Positions 1-11,400 of a DNA stretch of 64,000 nucleotides are shown in pieces (position 1 is the first letter of the stretch; each line of letters begins with the position of its first letter). The DNA lies in NCBI RefSeq assembly GCF_009389715.1, contig NC_052399.1, positions 3,178,938 to 3,242,937 on the forward strand, read 5' to 3'. Below the pieces are notes generated by a model. The model ran no database searches. It was given only the letters and a program-made list of their open reading frames with translations, and was not told where the DNA came from. Made by a program: the position numbers and the translations under genes. This DNA comes from Phoenix dactylifera (taxonomy: Eukaryota > Streptophyta > Magnoliopsida > Arecales > Arecaceae).

Positions 1-193
1 GTAAAGCTTCCTTGCGTCGCAGGCCCTGAACGGCGGCAGCCAGGGCCTGGATTTGCTGTACTAGGGCATTGAACTGTTCCGGCTGGACCTGAGGAACTGG
101 GTCAGCCGGAGTTGGAGAATTCTGGACGGAGCGTCCAGGACTTTGCGGGGGACGCCGGGAGACGTTGGAGGCTCCCTTACTTCTCAACTTCAT
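1..193 (-). CDS. gag polyprotein N-terminus, partial
   Basis: This is the first 64 codons of a retrotransposon gag protein, open to the window edge. The start codon at 193-191 follows the primer binding site by about 15 bases. The basic, Ser/Pro-rich leader is followed by a short helix rich in Gln, Leu and Ala (around EQFNALVQQIQALAAAVQGL). That helix matches the layout of the gag start in the second Tat-type element in this window (from 30112), where a similar QFDQLAQQVRTLVEAVQ segment follows the basic leader. No stop is seen in the visible part. Gag proteins coat the element RNA in virus-like particles. Confidence 0.65.
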   Translation of the reverse strand, partial: MKLRSKGASNVSRRPPQSPGRSVQNSPTPADPVPQVQPEQFNALVQQIQALAAAVQGLRRKEAL

Positions 194-226
194 GATTGCT
201 ACTCGGGCCCTTCCTCTAGCGCCAAC

Positions 227-1179
227 TGTTGCTGGAAATTGGACCCGGGGGCAATCTTTGGTCGAGGGAGAGGGAGCTGCGGGTCACCACGGTGGGGCGG
301 CGACCAGTCGGCGGGCGGCGTCCTCCATCTGGGGTGGCTGGAGAGAGGGAGCAGGAGGTCCTCACAGCGGGGCAGCGATCCGTCAGCGGGCGGCGTCCTC
401 CATCTGGGTGCCTGCAGACAAACCGGTGGCCGGGTTTTCCGGCGCCGGCCCTCCGACGCTCAAGTCAGGGAGGGGGCAGATAGTGTAAGGAGGAGATGAA
501 CAGTGCTTGTAAGGCGCGGAATTTCCCAACCCCCTCCTGAGAAGCTAAGGCTCCCTTTTATAGGTGGGGGTCGGTTTACCTGTGATGTAACAGGGCGAGG
601 CCATAGTACGGCTCGGCATGTGGCTCAGGTCGGCGCACGGTCAGGCGAATCATTGTGCTGATGTCGGCGGTGAGAGCGTCGTACGACCCGAACCAGTACG
701 CTACCAGGCGAATCATTGCATTGGTGTCGGAGGTATGGCCGAGATCAGAGACTTATCATGGTTGACCAGACTCTGCTGGGCTAACTTGCCGTGGAGAGCC
801 GAGGATCCGTAGATGTCAGGAGCCATGCGCATTAATTGTGGAGTAAGCCAGAGATCCGCATTAATGGTGGAGTAAGCCGGAGATCCACATTAATTGTGGA
901 GTGAACCGGAGGGTTACAACGGCCATGCGCAATAAATGCTGAAGCAGTGGCAGGGTATGGTCCTCAGTTGGACCTCGGAGGAGTACGGCCGTAGTAGGTG
1001 GCTGACAAGGGTAGACCTTGAGCGTCAGGATTTTCCTAGGTCGGAGGTCTCGAGGTCGGATGTCTTGAGGTCGGGCGTTCCGAGGTCGGACGCCGACTTC
1101 GGCTGTTCAGGGTCGGCGATTGTGCGGCTTCTTGGGGGCATTTGTGTCACTTGGGGGGAAAAATCTTATTCCCCCAACA
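227..1179 (-). repeat. LTR (953 bp) of the left Tat-type element
   Basis: On the minus strand it begins TGTTGGGGGAATAAG at 1179 and ends CCAGCAACA at 227, giving the TG...CA ends of an LTR. The same CCAGCAACA end occurs on the LTRs of the element at 29287-39033, so the two families are related although the LTR bodies differ. It contains short direct repeats: about three 35-bp units around 829-913 (TTAATTGTGGAGTAAGCC type), a GGCGGCGTCCTCCATCTGGG pair near 314 and 389, and GAGGTCGGA-type repeats at 1030-1095. Confidence 0.75.
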
Positions 1180-1719
1180 GATAGTTAATGCACAATAAAG
1201 ATGTGATCATGATCCAGCTCATTTGCGACCTATTATGGCTAGCTGCTTGTTATCACATGATTGTTGAATGGTTAAGCATGTCTCAGCAATCTCAATAATG
1301 GACATCGGCCAAGATGGTTAATCTTATCAAGTCCATTTACCATCAGCTGCTTCCATAAACTCTCTAGTGCAGCCTCCAAGCTTAGAGCTTCGACATCAAT
1401 TTTGATTTTTCACCTCGGTTGTTGATTGACCTCAAATCCATAGTTTGATTTCTAGTGCCAACGGAATGCAATATATCACCATTGAGTTTTTCAATCTAAA
1501 AGAGACCAATCATTTTGAGTTGCAGGTGACATTTAGTAGGCCGATAGCTTCATCTTAAAGTAGGCACATGTATCATTTGGGTTACATGATGAAAAGTAGC
1601 GGGTGAGGTTGTGGGAGTAGGTTCAGTTGCGTTACAGCTGGCATACGCGTGTTTGGGCTAAGGTGGACGGGCCGCTCCGGCGCAGTGATTGAAGGTGGGA
1701 TCTATCCAAGAGTTTAATG
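1180..1719. other. Intergenic, nothing recognised
   Basis: About 540 bases of mixed sequence next to the LTR. I see no coding region, RNA gene or clear repeat. A pyrimidine-rich run begins at about 1722 and belongs to the LINE tail that follows. Confidence 0.5.
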
Positions 1720-1978
1720 TTTTTTCTTTCTTTTTTTTTTTTTCTTTTTTGTTGAATAGGCTGCTCATACTTCTTTAACAGCACAACCAGCTACATCAGA
1801 AGCAAAAAGACTATGCAAAGTAGAAAGAAATGAAGACTGCTGAGTCTAGATAAATTCTTCCGAAGGTGAGCAGCAAACGAGGCGATCCAATTAGCAGCTT
1901 GGCTCGTCTCTCGAAGGACATGCCCAATTTGGATAGCCCGACACTTCCACCTCCTCCTGAAAATGCACGATCAACGAG
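1720..1978 (-). mobile_element. LINE 3' end: RNase H tail plus poly(A)
   Basis: Read on the minus strand from about 1978 there is an open frame ending at a TAG at 1793-1791. It contains RAIQIGHVLRETSQAANWIAS, the typical last part of the RNase H domain of plant L1-like LINEs (consensus HVxREANxAADWLA). After about 30 bases of 3' UTR the minus strand runs into an A-rich tail (1757-1722), as expected for target-primed insertion of a LINE. The copy is 5' truncated: the rest of the reverse transcriptase is missing. I could not find a target site duplication. Confidence 0.7.
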
Positions 1979-4837
1979 GCTGAGTCTATAGTAGTTTATT
2001 ATTCTCTATGCACATTGCCTCTATCTACTAATAGGAGCATGTGTCACTCCGTGAATAAAGTAGTTCATTTACTCAAATTATAGACTGCGCACTTTTTAAA
2101 AGGAATTTGAATGTAGATTGTTATATCTTAAAGAAAAAAAAGGTCTGAACTTTTTTTTTTCTTTTCTTTTTGGGTATACGAACTTTTTTCTTGAAGGCAT
2201 CTGTTTGGCTGGAGGCAATCTTATCGTATTAGCCCGTTCCGAGTCAAAATTGGCAACGCTAGATGATGCGATGGGCAATGTGATTGCATGGGAAGGACGA
2301 TGTTGAACGAGGTTACCGGCGACGTCAATTGATAGTTGCAATCGGATCAATGTGTCCGACGCTCGCGGACCGATTTTTTATTTTTATTATTAATTTTTGG
2401 TAGAAATAGCATATTATACGCAGTCTACTATTAGGGACTGTTTGACCTGCTGCCGATCAAACTGCACTGCAAATCCAGTTACAAGACGAGCTAGTCCGCA
2501 TATTGGTTGCCTGTGGTTGAACCCTTAGGCTGCATGTTAAGCTGCAAGGCCCTTGTCGCCAATTTGTGGCATGCTGACTTACAAGAAAATTGGCTACATG
2601 CAACTTGTAGGATGACTTTCTTCATTAGCCCAGAGGTCACAAGTTGCAATCCTACCTTCGCAATATATTAATAATTTTATGACAATATAATAATATAATA
2701 ATATTATACTAAACATAATTATATAATATAGTTGCTATCATAAAATAATATTATTGCAACTAGAATTTGAACTGAGGACGGTTGGTACTGAGGTGAAAAA
2801 TAGGTCGGCGCAAAGCCAAAAAAAGAAAGCTGGTCGACACCTCTTCGGAAGGCGAGCTCGACCTAAAAAGAAGTCCACTTACTGAAAGATTTTCGATTGG
2901 AGATTTTGTGAAGCTTAAGTCAGCAAAATTTTAGAACAACAGTGAGGAACAGAAAATAAAGTTGATAGAGGGTTCAATAGTGCTTGCCTGAGGGTCCCTT
3001 GGTTACTCCTATATATAGGATGGAGCAGGATTTCGTTGTCTTAATCATTAGAAGGCGCAATAACTGCGTAATATCGGGTGACACCGTGTGTTGATTGCAT
3101 GGTAACGTTTTCTTGTAATGTGCATCGTGGCGATAATTGTGTTAATCCAGTATTTATGGCTGAGCTGGTGTTATTGTTATCGACACTAATAAGTGGCAAT
3201 TTGTAATTATATTATTACAGTATTATATTTACTTAATACTATTATGTTATTATATTGGAAAATATTATATAAGGCTAAGACATAATTTTTATGAAAAAAA
3301 AAGTTCATTGGGGTCTTTGAGTAACAATAAAGTGAAGTAAGGTTAGGAACGATGAATGCTTTTGTGATAAACAAAGTCCTTTTATAATTACTCGCTAGAA
3401 TAAAAAAAAAATGCTTCCGAATTGATTTCATTGTTATAATAATTTTTTATTTAGTAATATTTTAATTTTTCAATCAATATATATATATATATAATTAGAC
3501 ACGGGTAAGAAGTTATTATATTTTCGTATTATATATACTATTTGTTATATTTTTAGATTAAGATATCAAAATAAATAATTTATAAATTAAAGATATTTTA
3601 TAAATCAAATAGTATAAATACCTTCTTTCTCTTCATTTTATTTTTTAGGTCTCATTTCTCTTTTTTCCAGATCTCTCTTAATTTACAATGCAACTTGGTT
3701 ACAGCTTAATTTCAACTATAGGACTCGAAACGGCCGAGACATAGTCGGCCGGCAACCGAACCCTTCCTATCCGAATCTTCATTCTCCCCTCTGTCTCGTG
3801 AACTCCGGTCATCTTTTTCCGCGATTCCTGCTCCGACCCTCTTAGTTAGTCATCTAATCTTTGACCCTCACTTATCCGATAAAAAAAAACTGCCAATACT
3901 TCAAACGGCCTGCTCTGCACGGCTAAATTAGCATGGGAAGGGGAGCACAACCTACTCTTCAGCGAGCAAGTCCAAAACCGTCTCTATATACTTCCGAAGA
4001 CTTTAGCGGCAGTAGGATGCATTTAAAAATAGAAGAACGGAATGGACGGTCGGATATGATAACAGAAGGAGGAGGAAGAAGAGGAGGTGGAGGTGGTTGT
4101 TGGTATGGATAAATCTGTTTGGAATAATAATGGAATGGAACTGCTCCCTGGCGTACTCCACCGCGAGGGGGGGTTTGATGGAGAAGCACATGATCGACGT
4201 CCACGTGGAACCCGGAGAGGCAACCACCAGCCGCCCTCGAACGGCTCGGCACGTTCTACGGTCAACTGGGTGCGGGGCCGCGTTCGCTTTGAGCCGGTCG
4301 TCGTGGGGATCGGGCGGGGGGGACCATCGCTCGCTCGCTCGCTCGCTCTGGGTGCCGTCTCGTTGCGGATAGCGTAGCGTCTGGAAGTCGTTTTGATACG
4401 CCGCGCAACGCGGAGAGGGGAGGAGGGGAAGAAGGAGAGGAGTCCAGTTATTATTTGCCTGCTGGCATTTGGCGCGTTCTGCTTGAATCGGGGCACGGCG
4501 CCGTATAGTTTTCAGTTGGGCGCCGCTCTTTGGCGATGCACTCAGCCACTTTTGGCACAGGCTGGAACGATGTTGGTGCCCTTCAGCCATGTTGAGATAA
4601 GTCCGATGAGGGGGCGATTGGATCAGGTGTACGTGTGAGACCCCTCGATTAATGCTCAAGGCAGATGGCCAATTGGCAGCTAGCAGAGTTGGGATCAAAA
4701 AGAATGGAATCCAATCCTTGGACTCCATTCTTTCTGACAAATTGTACAATTACCAACAAGAATTAGCAACTTGTATAATTTGTACAGCTGATAGAAAGAA
4801 AAATTAACAAGAAGAATGTGTGTGTGTGTGTTGGGTT
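1979..4837. other. Intergenic, AT-rich then GC-rich, no gene
   Basis: About 2.9 kb. The left part is AT-rich with an (AT) microsatellite at 3477-3493. At 4030-4640 the composition becomes GC-rich and several overlapping frames are open on both strands, up to 248 codons. None has a recognisable domain, and the frames are low in complexity (Pro/Ser/Arg runs), so I read them as chance ORFs. A (CGCT)n stretch lies at about 4326-4349. Confidence 0.5.
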
Positions 4838-4861
4838 GGGGGGGGGGGGGGGGGGGGGGGG
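4816..4861 (+). repeat. (GT)n followed by 24-base G run
   Basis: A short GT repeat at about 4816-4831 leads to an uninterrupted run of 24 guanines at 4838-4861. It is at the left edge of the solo LTR. Runs like this can form quadruplex DNA and are also a frequent site of assembly length error. Confidence 0.9.
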
Positions 4862-4869
4862 AGATGAAT

Positions 4870-5967
4870 TGTCCTACACAGAACAAGGGATCATCCTATT
4901 CCAGCCGGTCAGACCTCAGCACCGACTAGGCCAGACCACGGTCCTGCTAAGAGCTAGCAGACTTCGTCGAAAGCTCAATTGACCTCGGTCGGATCTCTTC
5001 GCTGCTACAACATACAATAACCTCTTCTAATGCTTATAACGACGTCCCGAGCCCGACCTTGGAGCGCCCTACCACATCGGCCGCGAGCCAAAGAGATTCT
5101 TTGACCGCAGGACTATACGATGGCGTGCCCCGACCAAAATCGGGGCGCCTTTATATTCGCCGACACGCCCAGGCCAAAGCCAGGGCGCCTTTATATTTGC
5201 CGACACGCTTCGACCCGAGTTCAGGGTGCCCTTATACTAGACAGCGCGCTCCGATCGAGCTCGGGGCGCCCTATTCGACAACGTGCCTCAACCCTTGAGT
5301 TCGGAGCACCCTACTGAGCAAACCTCGGAACCAGGAAGGTTAGGCCAACCTTAGCACCCGCCAAGATGACCTCACTAAACATATGTCGCGGCCTCTGAAC
5401 GAGCCCGACCTCAACACCCATTAAGCCAACCTCACCGAGTATATGATGTGACATCTCATCAAGCTCGACCTCGCCCACGACTGCCTCCACATACGTGCCC
5501 ATGTCCGCATACGTGGCGTACATTATAACTTCACTGCGCCATGCTTTGCTTGCTGGCCAACGACAACCAAGAACGATATCATGCTACTCTAGCCATATCC
5601 TGCCACACCTATTAACACCTTACCGTTCACAAGAATGGCCTGCGTCGTGCGCCTCAAGCATGTTCTAGCTACATGCCATCTTGCTAAAAGCCATCTCCTC
5701 CCATGATGAGAATGGGCTATGTCTCCGCCACCTAGGCGCCTCTATAGGAACTATAAAATAGCTCCATTAGGTAATGCCTAAGGGACTTTTGGACCAACTG
5801 AAATCCACTCTAACTTGAGCGTCGGAAGGCTCTCACTGGAATCACCGGTGAAACTTTGTGCATGTACGCTGTCACACGGAAGGTGGCCTTCCTTTTTCCG
5901 CTCTGGTCGACTGCCTTCCTTGACTTTCCCAGCATGGTCAACCTCGGGCCAAATTTGAACCACAACA
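4870..5967 (+). repeat. Probable solo LTR, Ty3/gypsy-like
   Basis: The segment looks like a plus-strand LTR with no internal element attached. The inner part (about 5110-5310) holds four to five imperfect units of roughly 50 bp, each with an ACGC...GGGCGCC...TATA core. A TATA-like box, CTATAAAATAG, is at 5751-5761. It is followed by a GAGCGTCGGAAGGC block at 5817 that is common in the R/U5 region of plant gypsy LTRs. The right end ...CCACAACA stops at 5967 as CA. The left end is uncertain; TGTCCTACAC at 4870 is the best TG start, but the flanking five bases do not match, so the limits are approximate. Confidence 0.45.
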
Positions 5968-8060
5968 GATGTTGATAGGCATAGTAATCAGAACTTGTAT
6001 TATGTAACTTGAAGAAAATTTCCAAGTAGAGGTTTTAAAGTTAAAAAAAGAAAATCTTTTTCAAAATTGTAAAATTAAGTTTAGAGGGCTGTCTTGTAGA
6101 AAGTAAATAATTTTTTTTATGCTAGTTATCTGTCTATCATCTGCATTAGTTCACTTTTAGAGTGCCATAATTTACTTGGAATTCTTAAAAATATGGTGCA
6201 TGGTGTTGCTATCATTTTAGCTATACTGAATAACGTTTTTTTTATGGATATACTGCATAATAATTGAAATATATAGAATTACTATCTATTAGTCTTGTAA
6301 AAAAAAAATATGTACATCTTTCTTTAACAATTAAAAAGCTTTTTACCAATGGTAATTGGCAAAAAATAGGGAGAGACAAATTGAGCCATGCATCATTCTA
6401 TTCAAGCTAATTCTTAGTGGTTTTATTCTCTTGTTGCGAGTCAGCGCTTCGATCATTCTTTGTCACGATCTACAGCATCTTCTAGTTTCGAGAATATAAG
6501 CTGTGCAGCACTAAGTGGAACCTTCATTTTTTCAACCACAATTTGATGGAAATTTTTAGATGAATCATTTTGTTTAGTTATCTTATTTATTCGTAAATAT
6601 AGTTTATTAAAGATTGAAGTTACATGCATGCCCCCGTGAGTACAGACGGATAGAGGGGTCCACAGCATTTAGTAGGCTGGTTGGTTGGATGCGTAGACCT
6701 TTAGGTTGCTTTAAAAAAAAAGAAAAAAGATCCGGGTTATCAGATTCGGACACATCAATTTACCTAGGATTCTGCAACGAGAAGTAATAACTAATCAATT
6801 CTAATTAGACAACATCCTATTGAAGAATTAAGACTCTCGGAACGCCAATGATTCGATTAGCTTCGGGGATCAAGTGGCTCTGTAAAGCCAATCAAGAAAG
6901 TCTAGTTTGGAATAACAGACTCTGGAACAAATAGCCAAGGAATTGATGGCGAGCAACTGACACGATCGGCACAGGAGAAAGCTCCCGAATTTTGAAACGG
7001 ACGCGTGGGATTTGATCATAAGCACGGATGATCCAACCGTCCGATTTGATCGGTGAGGGGATGACATGTAGCTTTCACGGGGACGCGGTGTGCAAGCGGG
7101 CCTCGGCGCCGACGATCCAGCCGTGCAGGACGTGACGCGTGGGTCCCACTCACATGCTGCATGCTCCCACCTCCGCGTTGCCCTCCGCGGGGCCCACGCC
7201 TCTCCGCTTCTACTCTCATCGATACCCTATAAATAAACAAAGAGAATCCAATTCTTTTCCTTAAAAAAAAAAAACCATCTAAACATGGCCATCACCATCA
7301 TCATCCACTACCAATCCGAATAACGAAATGGCCCCGACTTTCTTTTTATTTCAAACAAGATCAATGCTGACCGCTTGATGTCACCAAACTTATATAATAT
7401 ATCCAGATATTTCTAATTTAATTTCTTTAAACGCCTCCCTTCTCATTCCGCGGTCCGGTCCCCAACCCGTGTCTTTCAAATGTTTAAGCAGTTAATTTAA
7501 ATTAAAGAAAGGCACCGCCAGGCAAAGCTAAAAGTCACCGGGAGAGGTTCGGTAAGGCGGCCTCGAGGTTTGCTCGCGTCCGGTTTCTCTACTGCCAATC
7601 TGTTATGCAGTTCCTTGCATTATAAATTTTATTATTATTATTATTATTATTTATTTTAGTCTCCTCTTGTTGTTCCAATCTATCTATCTATCAGGTCAGG
7701 AGTTCAAACGCGCACAACGGTAGCATTTCTAATCTTGCTCTTGCCGAGTGCAAGATGTGCATAAGGTTAAAAATGGTAGAATAATAAAGCATCTTCATTC
7801 GTGTCCACCCGTGGCAGACTTTATATTCTAAATAAAAAGCATTCCCCCCAGCCAACTTTCCAAACTCCCAGGTCACTTCGAAGTTCGAACAACGGAACAA
7901 GGTTACTTTTTTTTTGGTTGAATGACAAATTCGTGGATCTTAAATTCTCACCGCGAGTGCTTGTATCTCGAAACCGTCTTTAAAATCAAATAAAAGACGA
8001 ACATGAATTAATAATAATAAATTCAGAATGTCAGTACCCATAAATCATGAGAAGGCGAGG
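5968..8060. other. Intergenic, upstream of the LRX gene
   Basis: About 2.1 kb, AT-rich on the left. At 7010-7230 it holds GC-rich text with repeated GATCCAACCGTCC/GATCCAGCCGTGC blocks and a TATA-like CTATAAATAAA near 7228, which could be a promoter. The LRX start is 1.1 kb downstream, so a link is unproven. A (TTA)n microsatellite lies at 7629-7652. No gene recognised. Confidence 0.45.
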
Positions 8061-8078
8061 CCAGGGACGGAACGAAAC

Positions 8079-8112
8079 ACAGAGAGAGCGGGAGAGAGAG
8101 CGGAGAGAGAGA
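8079..8112 (+). repeat. GA-rich tract in the LRX leader/promoter
   Basis: A GAGA-type run (AGAGAGAGCGGGAGAGAGAG) lies about 250-290 bases before the LRX start codon. A complementary CT-rich stretch follows at 8143-8157. Such tracts are common in plant core promoters and 5' leaders and can bind GAGA factors. A regulatory role here is inference. Confidence 0.5.
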
Positions 8113-8360
8113 CGTGAGATCAGAGGACCGAGCGTAGCCATCCCTCTCTCTCCCTCCTAGGCTGGGTGGGGTTTGAGCTGGGATTTAGCTGTCCTTGATG
8201 TTTTAGTCCCTCCGGAGGGGATTCCATCTCTCGTCGCTCCCCCCGAAGAAATAGCCACGGCGAAAAAAGGGGAAAAGGCCACCCGCCCGCAGCAACCCCA
8301 TCATTCTCCGTTCTTTTCTCCCGTTCAACATCCGAAACCACAGCACACAGGAAGAAGAGG

Positions 8361-8369
8361 ATGAGATGA
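8361..8369 (+). promoter_or_regulatory. Two-codon uORF overlapping the LRX start
   Basis: The bases ATGAGATGA spell a minimal upstream ORF (start, one Arg codon, stop). Its TGA (8367-8369) overlaps the main start codon at 8366-8368. The main start is chosen because it opens the signal peptide. Minimal uORFs can lower translation or stall ribosomes in plants, but whether this one does is not shown. Confidence 0.5.
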
Positions 8370-10633
8370 AGAAAGGCAGTAGATCGCAACATCTCCATCT
8401 CTTGGTCTTGTGTGTCCTCTCTTTCACGGGCTCGGCTCTTGGGTTTTCGAGCCATGGGCTGACGGACGCGGAGGCCGGGTTCATCCGGCAGCGGCAGCTC
8501 CTCTACTACCGGGATGAGTTCGGGGACCGGGGGGAGAACGGGACGGTGGACCCGTCGCTCAGCTTCTCCAACTCCCATCTCCGGGACGCCTACATTGCCC
8601 TCCAGGCCTGGAAGCTGGCCATCATCTCCGACCCCCTCAACCTCACCTCCAACTGGGTCGGATCCAACGTCTGCAACTACACCGGCGTTTACTGCGCCCC
8701 GCTCCCCTCCGACCCCCACATCACCGTCGTCGCCGGCATCGACCTCAACCACGGCGACATCGCCGGCTACCTCCCTGAGGAGCTCGGCCTCCTCACCGAC
8801 CTCGCCCTCTTCCACATCAACTCCAACCGCTTCTGCGGCACCGTCCCCCACAAGTTCGACCGCCTCCGCCTACTATTCGAGCTCGATCTAAGCAACAACC
8901 GCTTCGCCGGCAAGTTCCCGGACGTCGTCCTCCGCCTCCCGTCGCTCAAGTACCTCGACTCCGCTTCAACGAGTTCGAGGGAGGCGTCCCCAGTCCCTCT
9001 TCGACAAGGGATCTCGACGCCATCTTCATCAACCACAACCGCTTCGCCTTTGACATCCCGGACACCTCGGCAACTCCCCCGTCTCCGTTATCGTCCTCGC
9101 CAACAACCGCTTCCGGGGATGCGTCCCGGCCAGCCTCGGCAACATGTCCAGGGACCCTCAACGAGATCATCCTCGCTCAACAACGGACTCCGATCTTGCC
9201 TCCCTCCCGAGATCGGCCTCCTTAAGGAGCTCACCGTCCTCGATGTCAGCTTCAACCAGCTCGTCGGCCCCCTGCCGGACTCCATCGGATGGATGCTCAG
9301 CCTCGGAGCAGCTGGATGTCGCCCACAACCTCCTCTCCGGCAAGATCCCGACCTCGATCTGCACTTTGGCCCCACCTTCAGAACTTCACCTTCTCTTATA
9401 ACTTCTTCACCGGAGAGCCGCCGGTGTGCCTCAAGGTGCCGTCCTTCGACGACCGGAGGAACTGCCTGCCCGGCCGGCCGGTGCAGAGATCCGCGGCGCA
9501 ATGCAAGTCCTTCTTGTCCCACCCTGTGGATTGCAACTCCTTCCGGTGCGCCCCCTTCGTGCCGGCGCTCCCTCCCCCGCCGCCTCCTCGCCGCCTCCAC
9601 CTCCAGTTTACTCTCGTCCGCCGCCATCTCCGCCGCCGCCATCTCCATCTCCACCTCCACCGCCGCCTTCCCCGCCGCCACCGTCTCCATCTCCTCCACC
9701 GCCTTCCCCGCCGCCATCCGTCTCCATCTCCTCCACCGCCTTCCCCGCCGCCACCGTCTCCATCTCCTCCACCGCCTTCCCCGCCACCACCGTCTCCGTC
9801 CCCGCCCGCCGCCTTCTCCGCCTTCCACCATCTCCGTCTCCGCCACCACCTTCTCCACCCCCTCCATCCCCTTCTCCGCCGCCTCCTTCTCCGCCTCCGC
9901 CTTCGCCACCTCCGCCCGTCTACTGTGTTCGGTCTCCACCACCTCCGCCGCCCAACTCGCCGCCGCCTCCGGTCTATTTCCGCCTCCCCCCACCACCCAG
10001 CCCACATTATTCTCCGCCGCCTCCTTACCCCATTCCACCACCACCACCTCAACCTTCGCCGCCTCCACCACCTCATTCACCACCTCCCGCCACTAATTCA
10101 CCGCCACCACCTACATATCACTATCCATCACCTCCCCACCTCCACTGTACTCGCCGCCTCCACCACCTAATTCACCTCCTCCTCCACCTCCGTGTATTTG
10201 AGCCTCCACCGCCACCATCACCACCTCCATGCATAGAACCTCCACCGCCACCATCACCACCTCCGTGCATAGAACCTCCACCGCCACCACCGGTATATTA
10301 CATGGCCGCCACCTCCCTCACCACCGCCGCCGTCACCATCTCCACCACCACCAGTCCACTATAAGCCTCCGCCATCACCTTCCACCTCCACCACCTTCGC
10401 CGCCTTACCATTATGCATCACCACCACCCCCCTCTCCCGCCACCTTCGCCGCCTTACCAGTATCAGTCACCGCACCCCACCTATGCCTTCATCTCCACCG
10501 CCCCCCAAACCTGTGAAACTCCGCCGCCACCACGACACCTTCTTCCCCAGCACCCTCCCCTCTATACCAAGGCCCATTGCGCCCTGTTATTGGAATCTCA
10601 TACGCATCGCCACCGCCTCCTCCGTTCTATTAA
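8366..10633 (+). CDS. Leucine-rich repeat extensin (LRX3/4/5-like), frame broken by indels
   Basis: LRX proteins sit in the plant cell wall, where the LRR domain binds RALF peptides and the extensin tail anchors in the wall. Codons 1-197 are clean: a signal peptide (about residues 1-27, hydrophobic LLVLCVLSFTGSALG), then the LRX N-domain with RQRQLLYYRDEFGDRGEN and SNVCNYTGVYC, then the first LRRs (GYLPEELGLLTDLALFH). From 8958 to about 9372 family-typical LRR text continues but jumps frame about eight times, each fitting one base added or lost (near 8959, 8993, 9008, 9064, 9150, 9176, 9305, 9367). A Cys-rich hinge follows (CLPG...CKSFLSHPVDCNSFRC), then a long Ser-Pro extensin region (9570-10600), also frame-jumping. 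The end at 10631-10633 closes the typical VIGISYASPPPPPFY tail. Amino-acid identity is preserved across the jumps, so sequence error is at least as likely as pseudogenisation. Confidence 0.85.
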
Positions 10634-11400
10634 TTCTTTTGAGAATTGTCCACCTCACTCTCCTCTTCCCTCCATTAATAGAGAAGCAAGAAAGTATTTC
10701 ATTCATTTTGGATTCTTGTCATGCTTTGTGGTCCATTGAATTCTCCATTGTCTGGTTCCTCTCGCTCCCTTTGGTGTGTACTACCCTCCAATTGAAGGAA
10801 AAAGAAAAAGGCGACAAGTCACGTAAGACGAAGCATTCATCCATGGTGATGAAGAATAGATGGAGAGAACATGAAAAAGGGGAGGAACAGGGGAGTTTGG
10901 GGAATCTCTCAAAATTAATTTGGGTGTGAATAAATGGTTGAGAGAGACCAGAGTAAGAGAACATGAGAATAGATGCAGGGATAATGAATGTATAGAGAGT
11001 ATGGGATTCAAGAACAAGTAGATCAAATTGTGGTATTGTCGCCTTTATTATACTTTCTTCTTCATTTATATATTTGTTGATCATTACTTACGAATTCTTT
11101 CAAGCTCTGTCTTTGCTATCATCCAATCTCCTCTTTATCTTCCCTTGCTCTGCTTTGATTTGCCTTATTATTCTGTATACAGCTGCTTGATTTTTCTTCT
11201 TATACAACGAGATAGTTGCTTTTTGTTAAACTCTTATGTTTGAATTTTCCTGCTGTTATTTGCTCTGCCATTGCTCTGTTATTCTGTATCTGTTTGCTTA
11301 CTTTGTGTTTTATGTATCTCTGCCCATAACAACTTGCTGATGAATTTATTAATCTAATTGGAACAAAAGGTCAGTGGGTCACTTCTATTAGGCATGGCCG
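10634..11400 (+). other. Presumed LRX 3' UTR and downstream DNA
   Basis: The sequence after the LRX stop is AT-rich with several AATAAA/AATGAA-like words (for example AATAAA at about 10929). It then turns pyrimidine-rich at 11040-11340. The exact end of the transcript cannot be placed. Confidence 0.35.

Larger units (their letters stand above)
1..1179 (-). mobile_element. Tat-type Ty3/gypsy element, 5' end only
   Basis: A minus-strand LTR retrotransposon enters from the left edge. Seen here, in element order, are a complete 5' LTR (1179 down to 227), a primer binding site at 224-208 and the start of gag (from 193). The remaining body and the other LTR lie outside the window. The primer binding site, TGGCGCTAGAGGAAGGG, differs by one base from that of the second Tat-type element at 30071. 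Plant Tat/Retand/Ogre elements commonly have this kind of site. The base run after the LTR, 1180-1184 (GATAG), is the expected target duplication, but its partner is out of view. Assignment to Tat rests on the primer site and the gag N-terminus and is moderately sure. Confidence 0.75.

Noticed and set aside
2620..2670. tRNA-like GAGGTCACAAGTTGCAATCC text
   Set aside because: The B-box resemblance is weak, there is no matching A box, and no cloverleaf can be drawn.
4003..4749. 248-codon minus-strand frame and overlapping frames on both strands
   Set aside because: Low-complexity Pro/Ser/Arg text in a GC-rich stretch, open in several frames at once, without any recognisable domain.
8120..8851. 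243-codon minus-strand frame opposite the LRX N-terminus
   Set aside because: Antisense shadow of the GC-rich LRX coding sequence; no domain.
9088..10083. 331-codon minus-strand frame rich in Glu/Arg/Trp
   Set aside because: It is the mirror of the Pro-codon-rich extensin repeats of LRX on the plus strand.
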